Part shown: in pieces, positions 1-4,004 of the stretch | How the letters are laid out: the number at the start of each line of letters is the position of its first letter | Position numbering within the stretch: position 1 is the first letter of the stretch | From: Nanobdellota archaeon | Lineage (GTDB): Archaea; Nanobdellota; Nanobdellia; Woesearchaeales; GW2011-AR9 | Length of the DNA: 10,307 bases | Reading direction: 5' to 3' | NCBI GenBank assembly: GCA_030695605.1 | Contig: JAUYQE010000110.1 | Coordinates: 1-10,307, forward strand | The notes under the pieces: model-generated | What the model was told of the DNA's origin: nothing | Seen by the model: only the letters and a program-made list of their open reading frames with translations | Database searches by the model: none | Translations under genes and position numbers: made by a program

Positions 1-165
1 GAAAGCCGGCACACGTACAATGTCGAATGTTCTTCCGTCGGCCATGGCGGATTGATCACGAGAACATGTTATCCGCTGGTGGAGGAATGGTTAGGGAAGA
101 AGCTTACTCCCAAGCCCGATCCCGATGACTGGCTCTTCGTAACGAGAAACGCAAAAATTTCTTAA
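1..165 (+). CDS. 3' end of an unrecognised protein gene (partial)
   Basis: An open frame enters from the left edge and stops at TAA 163-165, giving 54 C-terminal residues that begin ESRHTYNVECSS and end VTRNAKIS. The segment has a glycine-rich turn (VGHGGLITR) followed by CYPLVEEWLG and a proline/aspartate-rich stretch (PKPDPDD). I do not recognise the family. The reading looks like real coding sequence because it has no internal stop, has a balanced amino-acid composition, and ends just before the box A of the next gene. The gap to rtcB is 45 bp and contains a promoter, so the two genes need not be co-transcribed. Confidence 0.6.
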   Translation, partial: ESRHTYNVECSSVGHGGLITRTCYPLVEEWLGKKLTPKPDPDDWLFVTRNAKIS

Positions 166-179
166 ATTCGAGCAAAAGC

Positions 180-188
180 TTTAAAATA
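180..188 (+). promoter_or_regulatory. Box A (TATA) promoter of rtcB
   Basis: TTTAAAATA is centred at 184. An archaeal transcript starts roughly 24-27 bp downstream of the box centre, which puts the start at about 208-211, directly at ATG 211. This implies a leaderless mRNA. It also argues against the in-frame TTG at 199, which is too close to the box to lie inside the transcript. Confidence 0.6.
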
Positions 189-210
189 AGACTCCCTGTT
201 GAAGCCGCTT

Positions 211-1704
211 ATGGACGAAAAACATAGCGAACAACAGCGTCAAGCCGGACCACCTCCAGAACTGAAACGCATCAGTGAGGTTGTCTGGGAACTTCCTGCT
301 TCTTACAAGAAAGGCATGCGGGTTCCTGCTCGTATCATTGCGACGGAAGAGCTGATGCAAGCCATGGATCCCGGCGTGTTTAATCAAGTAACAAATGTAG
401 CGACGTTACCGGGCATTCAAAGTTATTCTTATTGTATGCCAGACGGCCACTGGGGATACGGTTTTCCAATAGGCGGTGTAGCAGCATTTGATCCGACGCA
501 AGGCGGTGTGATAAGCCCAGGCGGTATCGGGTTTGATATCAATTGCGGCATGCGGCTGATTACGACCAACCTGACGGCTGACCAAGTCAAGCCCCACATC
601 AAAGAGATAGTCGATGCGCTCTACAAGGCCGTACCCGCCGGAGTTGGCTGCAAAGGGTTTGTCAAGCTCTCGAAAGAAGAATTCAAAGACGTCATGCGTG
701 ATGGTGCGCAATGGTGCCTGAAGAAAGGCTTGGCCTGGAAAGAAGATATTGATCATATCGAAGACCAAGGAAAGATTTCGCAAGCGAATCCAGAAAAAGT
801 TTCGGAGAAAGCAGTCAAGCGCGGCTTTGATCAAATTGGGACTTTAGGCAGCGGCAACCATTATCTGGAAATCCAGGAAGTGCGCGAGGGCAATATCTTT
901 GACCCGAAAGCGGCCCAAGCCATGGGCATTACCGGACCTGGGCAGATTGTCATCATGGTGCATTGCGGCTCGCGGGGATTCGGCCATCAGATCGGCACGG
1001 ATTATCTGCGCTTATTCCTCGACGTGATGCCCAAATATGGCATTGAAATTCTCGACCAGGAATTAGCCTGCGCACCGTTCAATTCGCCGGAAGGCCAGGA
1101 CTATTATCAAGCCATGGCGTGCGCGGCCAACATGGCCTTTGTCAATCGGCAGGTCATCACGCATCGTATCCGCGAAGTCTTTAGCAAAGTCTTTGGCAAG
1201 AGTGCAGAAGACTTGGGCATGCACTTAGTGTATGATGTGGCGCACAACATTGCCAAGCTGGAAAAACATATGGTCGACGGAAAAGAGAAAGAGCTGCTGG
1301 TGCATCGGAAAGGGGCCACGCGCGCTTTCGGCCCGGCACGCGGAGCGTTCTTGCCGAAAGATTATGCCAAGATAGGGCAGCCCGTCATCATCGGCGGCTC
1401 CATGGAAACCGGCTCGTATTTGCTGGTAGGAACCGATGGGGCAGATATGACTTTTGCTTCAACTGCGCATGGTGCCGGAAGAACCATGAGCCGGGCTGCT
1501 GCCAAACGGAATATTCGGGGAGACCAGCTGCAGAAAGATATGGAAAAAAGCGGCATTTACGTGCACGCCGTCACCATGGCGGGGCTGGCGGAAGAAGCCG
1601 GAAGTGCGTACAAAGATTTAGATCTGGTGGTGGATGCGTTGGAAGCGGCAGGAATTACTCGGCGTGTTGCAGCTTTAAAACCGATTGGGAATGTGAAAGG
1701 GTGA
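211..1704 (+). CDS. rtcB: RtcB, 3'-phosphate/5'-hydroxyl RNA ligase (tRNA exon ligase)
   Basis: RtcB joins RNA ends bearing a 2',3'-cyclic or 3' phosphate to 5'-OH ends using GTP and Mn2+. In archaea it seals tRNA exons after the splicing endonuclease has cut. The product from ATG 211 is 497 aa, close to the family's usual ~480. Seen in it, from ATG 211: DGHWGYGFPIGG near 78-89, then GFDINCG with the metal-binding Cys112, GSGNH (His217), HCGSRGFGHQ (His251), VAHN (His345) and STAHGAGR with His420, the residue expected to carry the GMP adduct. No intein interrupts it, unlike some archaeal rtcB genes. The start is chosen from the box A at 180-188; a TTG at 199 would add four residues. No archease (the usual RtcB activator) is visible nearby. 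The neighbouring tRNAs at 2964-3717 all need this ligase. Confidence 0.95.
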   Translation: MDEKHSEQQRQAGPPPELKRISEVVWELPASYKKGMRVPARIIATEELMQAMDPGVFNQVTNVATLPGIQSYSYCMPDGHWGYGFPIGGVAAFDPTQGGVISPGGIGFDINCGMRLITTNLTADQVKPHIKEIVDALYKAVPAGVGCKGFVKLSKEEFKDVMRDGAQWCLKKGLAWKEDIDHIEDQGKISQANPEKVSEKAVKRGFDQIGTLGSGNHYLEIQEVREGNIFDPKAAQAMGITGPGQIVIMVHCGSRGFGHQIGTDYLRLFLDVMPKYGIEILDQELACAPFNSPEGQDYYQAMACAANMAFVNRQVITHRIREVFSKVFGKSAEDLGMHLVYDVAHNIAKLEKHMVDGKEKELLVHRKGATRAFGPARGAFLPKDYAKIGQPVIIGGSMETGSYLLVGTDGADMTFASTAHGAGRTMSRAAAKRNIRGDQLQKDMEKSGIYVHAVTMAGLAEEAGSAYKDLDLVVDALEAAGITRRVAALKPIGNVKG

Positions 1705-1710
1705 AGAGAC

Positions 1711-2097
1711 TTGGGAGAAACTTTCAATCCTTGTTCAACCCGTTTCCATAGAAAGTATTTTTCAAACAGATTAGATGCTCTATCCGGGCTTGGGGAAAGC
1801 TTTAGAAAGCAATGGGGGGTAGTTTATCACGAGGTGGAGGCTGAAGCTGCCTATCTGCGGGGGTTTATCAGAGGTGTGATCCAAGGAAGAGGATTAGAAG
1901 CGCATACGTCGGAGATATTTGCTGGAATGACAAAAAGCTATCGGGGGGTTACCGTGGCAGAGGACATCTGCTCTTGTTTTTCTCCTCGACAGCACCAGCA
2001 GATTTGTAGGGCAGAGAACGATGCCCTTCTTCAATTTGCATTGGAGTATGTTGAGAGATGGGGCATGTATCATTGGCTATTTAACGGAACAAAGTAA
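1711..2097 (+). CDS. Unrecognised 128-aa protein downstream of rtcB
   Basis: I do not recognise this protein. It starts at TTG 1711, 6 nt after the rtcB stop. GGGTGA at 1699-1704, overlapping that stop, is a fair Shine-Dalgarno for this start, so translation is probably coupled to rtcB. The next in-frame ATG (1927) would discard more than half the frame. The product is soluble-looking, with a basic N-terminus (RFHRKYFSNR), a middle helix-like part (EVEAEAAYLRGFIRG) and a Cys/His-containing C-terminal half (EDICSCFS, HQQICRAE). No transmembrane segment is visible. Its codon use is more A/T-rich than rtcB. Linkage to rtcB might suggest an RNA-related role, but nothing in the residues shows one. 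Confidence 0.6.
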   Translation: MGETFNPCSTRFHRKYFSNRLDALSGLGESFRKQWGVVYHEVEAEAAYLRGFIRGVIQGRGLEAHTSEIFAGMTKSYRGVTVAEDICSCFSPRQHQQICRAENDALLQFALEYVERWGMYHWLFNGTK

Positions 2098-2102
2098 TTT
2101 CT

Positions 2103-2115
2103 GATAACTGTTATC
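2103..2115. terminator. Short hairpin between convergent genes
   Basis: GATAA/TTATC form a 5-bp stem with a CTG loop in the 23-bp gap between the convergent genes ending at 2097 (+) and 2121 (-). A role as a bidirectional transcript end is inference; neither side has a clear T-run. Confidence 0.25.
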
Positions 2116-2120
2116 GCTTC

Positions 2121-2339
2121 TCAGAACATTCTGTACTCATACTCAACTTTTTTCTCCACTGTTTCATCAACAACAGAAATTCTCTCCTCCAGCGACCGTA
2201 CTGCCTCCTCCTGCCGAAACCGGTCCATCCCCCTGCACTCACAAGAACAATCATTGCAGTTGTATGCCAGAATTGCTATCGCTCCGACGACCAGAGCACC
2301 GTACAGGAGTTTGCTGCCTAATTTATCGGTCAGGGGCAT
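2121..2339 (-). CDS. Small single-pass membrane protein with a CxxCxCxC cluster
   Basis: I do not recognise the family. From ATG 2339 the product is 72 aa; an upstream ATG at 2360 would add seven residues. I prefer 2339 because GAGGA (2350-2354, read on the minus strand) lies about 10 nt ahead, whereas nothing comparable precedes 2360. The N-terminus is short and basic (MPLTDKLGSK). A hydrophobic helix follows (LLYGALVVGAIAILAY, residues ~11-26), then at once a cysteine cluster CNDCSCEC, then a charged helix-forming tail rich in Glu/Arg (EEAVRSLEERISVVDETVEKK) that could be a coiled coil. The four cysteines next to the membrane could bind metal or form disulphides. The start overlaps the upstream gene's end by 17 bp, indicating one transcript. 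Confidence 0.6.
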   Translation of the reverse strand: MPLTDKLGSKLLYGALVVGAIAILAYNCNDCSCECRGMDRFRQEEAVRSLEERISVVDETVEKKVEYEYRMF

Positions 2340-2895
2340 AGGATAATCTTCCTCTTGCATCTTCCGGGAATGAAAGTTCTCCGCCGATTAAAAATCTCTC
2401 TCCCCACGCCAGGCGCGGCACATCTTTCCAGCCCGTTATTTCCTGGTACATTGTTCTTCGTTCTGCATGCATTCTGAAGCCGTACCCTCTCCAGTATTTC
2501 ATCTTTGCATCCTCAAGGAAGTATTGGATCCCCTCTTTTCTTCCCAATGTTTTGAAAACATTTTTTGCATTCTTAAAAAGGGTTGTTATATCGTTTGCGT
2601 TTTCTTGAACTTTTTCTACTACCGTCCCTCGTTCGTTCGCTATTTCGATCACGAGAGCGGTCTTAAGCAATCTATATCCTGGGACGACATACGGCTGGCG
2701 ATATCGATTAACAACCACTTCCCGAGCAACGGAGAGATCATCAAGGTTTCTTTGTACTGGTTCTCTTCCTAACCACGTTTCATCAGGCTCACGAATAGAG
2801 TTATAGCTGGGATCACCAATCCTAGAATACTCTAATCTTTCTCCATCGAGCAAATATCGATCTTCTGGTCGATTTAAAGTACCGGGGACTCTCAT
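2323..2895 (-). CDS. Unrecognised 190-aa protein, first gene of a two-gene minus-strand unit
   Basis: I do not recognise it. The product from ATG 2895 is 190 aa (MRVPGTLNRPEDR...). It is soluble, strongly charged and rich in Arg, Glu and Tyr, with no transmembrane segment or signal peptide. The middle (about residues 80-125) looks helical (LLKTALVIEIANERG, then NANDITTLFKNAKNVF), and the C-terminal half is aromatic (MKYWRGYGFRMHAE). An in-frame GTG at 2928 would add eleven residues. The box A-like element at 2932-2942, read on this strand, puts the transcript start near 2911, which favours 2895. A second T/A-rich box near 2950 could instead give a leaderless GTG at 2928. It overlaps the downstream membrane-protein gene, so the pair is probably co-expressed. 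Confidence 0.6.
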   Translation of the reverse strand: MRVPGTLNRPEDRYLLDGERLEYSRIGDPSYNSIREPDETWLGREPVQRNLDDLSVAREVVVNRYRQPYVVPGYRLLKTALVIEIANERGTVVEKVQENANDITTLFKNAKNVFKTLGRKEGIQYFLEDAKMKYWRGYGFRMHAERRTMYQEITGWKDVPRLAWGERFLIGGELSFPEDARGRLSYAPDR

Positions 2896-2931
2896 GTTTA
2901 TTTTCTCTTGATTTTCAATCCCGAGCACAAC

Positions 2932-2942
2932 TTTAATAAATA
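2932..2942. promoter_or_regulatory. Box A serving tRNA-Tyr, possibly also the minus-strand pair
   Basis: TTTAATAAATA lies 22-32 bp upstream of the first tRNA-Tyr base (2964), the expected spacing for its transcription start. Read on the minus strand it is TATTTATTAAA, about 26 bp ahead of a start near 2911 for the gene beginning at 2895. One A/T-rich element may therefore serve both directions. Confidence 0.5.
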
Positions 2943-3000
2943 TTGTGCTTTAAATGGCAGCATCCCCGCTTAGTTTAGTGGCTAGAACCCTCGGCTGTAG

Positions 3001-3057
3001 CAGTGGTGTGACGAACGTCTTCGCGACGCCTGGATGAAACACCGTCAGCCTGGAGTC
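3001..3057 (+). other. tRNA-Tyr intron 1, canonical position 37/38 (57 nt)
   Basis: Boundaries are set by needing loop CTGTAGA between CTCGG (2990-2994) and CCGAG (3059-3063). The central helix is poor: CTGT (2995-2998) against GGAG (3052-3055) gives C-G, T-A, a G/G mismatch and T·G. Inside, GGTGT (3005-3009) pairs with ACACC (3039-3043), and a CGTC/GACG hairpin lies within that. The intron is clear, but its BHB is degenerate. Confidence 0.8.
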
Positions 3058-3079
3058 ACCGAGTGATCCCCGGTTCGAG

Positions 3080-3123
3080 CAATAAACTGTGTTTATGTAC
3101 CAAAAAATGCAGTTTTTCGAGTG
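3080..3123 (+). other. tRNA-Tyr intron 2, T-loop position 59/60 (44 nt)
   Basis: The motif is a full BHB: outer helix = T-stem CCCGG/CCGGG; central helix TTCG (3074-3077) with CGAG (3118-3121), one T·G; bulges AGC (3078-3080) and TGT (3122-3124), each cut after the second base; inner helix AAACTG (3084-3089) with CAGTTT (3110-3115). TTCGAG occurs at both edges, so sequence alone also allows 58/59. The bulge rule selects 59/60. Confidence 0.85.
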
Positions 3124-3139
3124 TCCGGGAGCGGGGACG

Positions 3140-3148
3140 TTTTCTTTT
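3140..3148 (+). terminator. T-rich terminator after tRNA-Tyr
   Basis: TTTTCTTTT begins 3 nt after the discriminator base. Oligo-T tracts are the usual archaeal termination signal. It would separate tRNA-Tyr from the Asp-Lys unit, which has its own box A. Confidence 0.5.
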
Positions 3149-3202
3149 AAAAAAGCCAAAAACCAGAGGGAATTCCTCATTTTCTCAAATCTCACCGCAA
3201 CC

Positions 3203-3209
3203 TTTATAA
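3203..3209 (+). promoter_or_regulatory. Box A promoter upstream of the tRNA-Asp leader
   Basis: TTTATAA preceded by CGCAACC is a good archaeal TATA box. The predicted start is about 3231, some 77 nt before mature tRNA-Asp, so the transcript would carry a long leader. No better box lies closer to 3308. Confidence 0.55.
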
Positions 3210-3240
3210 GTAATCCGCAGTTTTTATCGTGAAATGGCAA

Positions 3241-3287
3241 GCCTTTTCTTCGATAGTTAGTTTCATACTAAACTCTCAAGAGAAGGC
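3241..3287 (+). other. Structured leader stem-loop ahead of tRNA-Asp
   Basis: GCCTTTTCTT (3241-3250) pairs with AAGAGAAGGC (3278-3287) over 10 bp with one G·T. An inner hairpin AGTTT (3259-3263) / AAACT (3270-3274) closes a CATACT loop. A further small GCAG/CTGC hairpin lies at 3286-3297. The element sits just after the predicted transcript start. It could be a separate small RNA or a tRNA leader removed by RNase P. No ACA box or C/D boxes were seen. The rest of 3138-3307 holds only the promoter and the terminator above. Confidence 0.45.
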
Positions 3288-3347
3288 AGTATGCTGCAGC
3301 GGTCGTTGCCCTGGTAGTGTAGTCCGGTCTAGCATGAAGCCCTGTCG

Positions 3348-3429
3348 GCACCTTTGATACAGTTGCATCAAATCCCAAGGGGGACATTCCGTCGGAAGCC
3401 CCACGGAAGATGAGGCACGGTTGACAGGC
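3348..3429 (+). other. tRNA-Asp intron 1, canonical position 37/38 (82 nt)
   Basis: The central helix is perfect: CTGT (3342-3345) with ACAG (3424-3427). Bulges CGG (3346-3348) and GCA (3428-3430) are each cut after the second base. The inner helix begins CA..CC/GG.TG. Two internal hairpins are visible: TTTGAT/ATCAAA (3353-3358, 3367-3372) and TTCCGT/ACGGAA (3387-3392, 3403-3408). Confidence 0.88.
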
Positions 3430-3450
3430 AGGCTTCGACCCGGGTTCAAA

Positions 3451-3476
3451 GGAGGTTGGATAACCATCACTGAAAG
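3451..3476 (+). other. tRNA-Asp intron 2, T-loop position 59/60 (26 nt)
   Basis: The central helix is perfect: TTCA (3445-3448) with TGAA (3471-3474). Bulges AAG (3449-3451) and AGT (3475-3477) are each cut after the second base. The intron core folds as GGTT/AACC (3454-3457, 3462-3465). Removal restores loop TTCAAAT and a full T-stem. Confidence 0.87.
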
Positions 3477-3491
3477 TCCCGGCCAGGGCGC

Positions 3492-3511
3492 TTCCTTCCG
3501 ACTGCAAGGAA
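3492..3511 (+). other. Hairpin between tRNA-Asp and tRNA-Lys
   Basis: TTCCTT (3492-3497) pairs with AAGGAA (3506-3511) around an 8-nt loop, filling most of the 27-nt spacer. It may keep the two precursors apart or help their processing; that role is inference. Confidence 0.4.
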
Positions 3512-3538
3512 AGCCACGGGCCGGTAGCTTAGCTTGGT

Positions 3539-3559
3539 ACTCTGGAAACAGAGCAAGAA
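3539..3559 (+). other. tRNA-Lys intron 1, D-loop position 20/21 (21 nt)
   Basis: The central helix is CTTG (3533-3536) with CAAG (3554-3557). The 5' bulge GTA (3537-3539) is cut GT|A and the 3' side AAA (3558-3560) is cut AA|A. The inner helix is CTCTG (3540-3544) with CAGAG (3549-3553), closed by a GAAA tetraloop. A14 and G15 are unpaired, so the outer side is a small internal loop rather than a pure bulge. Confidence 0.82.
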
Positions 3560-3576
3560 AGAGCGCTTGACTTTTA

Positions 3577-3590
3577 CGTTAAGCGGAGAG
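3577..3590 (+). other. tRNA-Lys intron 2, canonical position 37/38 (14 nt)
   Basis: The intron is CGTTAAGCGGAGAG. The central helix is CTTT (3571-3574) with GGAG (3585-3588): C-G, T-A and two T·G pairs. The 5' bulge is TA|C and the 3' bulge AG|A. Only G3578-C3584 and a T·G pair remain inside, so the inner helix is minimal. Confidence 0.82.
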
Positions 3591-3612
3591 ATCAAGCGGT
3601 CAAGGGTTCGAA

Positions 3613-3703
3613 TAGCCCAAGTACGCTGGGCGAACGTGTTTCAAGTGAGGTTTCGTTTCACGCAACCTCACGACAAGCGCAAACCAGTGGAAAGGTCCGA
3701 AAG
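3613..3703 (+). other. tRNA-Lys intron 3, T-loop position 59/60 (91 nt)
   Basis: The central helix is perfect: TTCG (3607-3610) with CGAA (3698-3701). The bulges are AA|T (3611-3613) and AG|T (3702-3704). The inner helix at the splice site is weak. Instead the intron contains GCCCA/TGGGC (3615-3619, 3627-3631) and a strong 8-bp stem GTGAGGTT/AACCTCAC (3645-3652, 3664-3671). It is the longest intron of the cluster. Confidence 0.85.
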
Positions 3704-3718
3704 TCCCTTCCGGCCCGG

Positions 3719-3722
3719 TTTT
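3719..3722 (+). terminator. Short T-run after tRNA-Lys
   Basis: TTTT begins 2 nt after the discriminator. It is a weak candidate terminator; read-through into the rpo operon 46 bp later is possible. Confidence 0.3.
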
Positions 3723-3735
3723 CAAATACGCCCGA

Positions 3736-3744
3736 TCATAAAAA
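3736..3744 (+). promoter_or_regulatory. Candidate box A for the rpo operon
   Basis: TCATAAAAA is centred at 3740, 28 bp before ATG 3768, fitting a nearly leaderless rpoH start; no Shine-Dalgarno precedes that ATG. TTTCAAATA at 3720-3728 is an alternative. Both are weak matches. Confidence 0.35.
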
Positions 3745-3767
3745 CCAGATTCGAATACCGTCCAAAA

Positions 3768-4004
3768 ATGAGCTTCACCATCACCAAACATTTGTTAGTG
3801 CCCAAGCACAGTAAAGTGAGTGACGCAGAGAAGCAGAAATTATTTGCAGCATATGCTATCACCGAGAAAGAGCTTCCCAAGATTCTGAAAGATGATCCGG
3901 CCATCGCTGCACTGGAAGCAGAGCCGGGCACCGTCATTAAAATCGAGCGCAACAGCCCGACGGCGGGCGTAGCTTTCTATTACCGGGTGGTGGCCAATGG
4001 ATAA
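3768..4004 (+). CDS. rpoH: DNA-directed RNA polymerase subunit H (Rpb5 C-terminal homologue)
   Basis: RpoH is the small archaeal polymerase subunit matching the C-terminal domain of eukaryotic Rpb5. It sits on the A''/A' side of the enzyme near the downstream DNA jaw. The product is 78 aa, the normal archaeal size, from ATG 3768 (MSFTITKHLLVPKH). The frame is open back to 3534, but that part runs through the tRNA-Lys gene and is not coding. Family motifs seen: HLLVPKHSKVS (8-18), YAITEKELPKI (29-39), DDPA (42-45) and VIKIERNSPTAG (56-67), followed by the FYYRVV ending. Its stop overlaps the next start by 8 nt (ATGGATAA, 3997-4004), indicating tight translational coupling to rpoB''. Confidence 0.95.
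   Translation: MSFTITKHLLVPKHSKVSDAEKQKLFAAYAITEKELPKILKDDPAIAALEAEPGTVIKIERNSPTAGVAFYYRVVANG

Larger units (their letters stand above)
2964..3137 (+). tRNA. tRNA-Tyr(GTA) with two introns
   Basis: The exons are 2964-3000, 3058-3079 and 3124-3137, giving a 73-nt mature tRNA without an encoded CCA. Acceptor strands CCCCGCT (2964-2970) and AGCGGGG (3130-3136) pair fully. C1-G72 and A73 are the archaeal tRNA-Tyr identity pair and discriminator. The D-arm is GTTT/GAAC with loop AGTGGCTA. The anticodon stem is CTCGG/CCGAG with loop CTGTAG|A, anticodon GTA. The variable loop is TGATC and the T-stem CCCGG/CCGGG with loop TTCGAG|T. The bars mark introns at 37/38 and 59/60. Read without splicing, the gene has no closed anticodon or T-arm, so a standard scan could miss it. 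Confidence 0.9.
3308..3490 (+). tRNA. tRNA-Asp(GTC) with two introns
   Basis: The exons are 3308-3347, 3430-3450 and 3477-3490, giving 75 nt with no encoded CCA. The acceptor is GCCCTGG (3308-3314) with CCAGGGC (3483-3489); G73 is the expected Asp discriminator. The D-arm is GTGT/GCAT, with G·T pairs at both ends, and holds a long archaeal-style loop. The anticodon stem is AAGCC/GGCTT with loop CTGTCG|A, anticodon GTC. The variable loop is four bases (CGAC) and the T-stem CCGGG/CCCGG with loop TTCAAA|T. The bars mark introns at 37/38 and 59/60. tRNA-Lys follows after 27 nt, too close for a separate promoter, so the two are probably processed from one transcript. Confidence 0.9.
3518..3717 (+). 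tRNA. tRNA-Lys(TTT) with three introns
   Basis: The exons are 3518-3538, 3560-3576, 3591-3612 and 3704-3717, giving a 74-nt mature tRNA without encoded CCA. The acceptor is GGGCCGG (3518-3524) with CCGGCCC (3710-3716), then G73. The D-arm is GCTT/GAGC with loop AGCTTGGT|A. The anticodon stem is CTTGA (3566-3570) with TCAAG (3592-3596), and loop CTTTTA|A is the classic Lys loop with anticodon TTT. The variable loop is CGGTC and the T-stem AAGGG (3602-3606) / CCCTT (3705-3709), with loop TTCGAA|T. The bars mark introns in the D-loop (20/21), anticodon loop (37/38) and T-loop (59/60). The gene is 200 bp long, 63 % of it intron. Confidence 0.9.

Noticed and set aside
199..210. TTG 199 as the rtcB start
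   Set aside because: It lies only 11 bp after the end of the box A, upstream of the predicted transcript start. ATG 211 fits a leaderless message.
2467..2772. Plus-strand open frame of 101 codons
   Set aside because: It is antisense to the 190-aa minus-strand gene. Its composition is rich in Cys, Phe and Ser as expected for a shadow frame.
3308..3347. tRNA-Glu, suggested by the D-arm sequence
   Set aside because: The anticodon read from the paired stem is GTC, and G73 also fits Asp.
3348..3429. Box C/D guide RNA inside the tRNA-Asp intron (as in some archaeal tRNA-Trp introns)
   Set aside because: GATGA at 3409-3413 hints at a C box, but no proper RTGATGA / CTGA pair is present.
2950..3507. 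Minus-strand open frames across the tRNA genes (2950-3240, 3268-3507)
   Set aside because: They cover the tRNA-Tyr and tRNA-Asp genes on the other strand and show no recognisable protein or ribosome-binding site.
3551..3564. Alternative tRNA-Lys reading with two D-arm introns, using GAGC at 3551-3554 as the D-stem strand
   Set aside because: It needs two very short introns without BHB motifs, whereas a single 21-nt intron gives a good BHB and the same mature sequence.
3534..3767. N-terminal extension of RpoH (open frame from 3534)
   Set aside because: It lies across the tRNA-Lys gene and its introns, and the protein from ATG 3768 already has the normal RpoH length and N-terminal motif.
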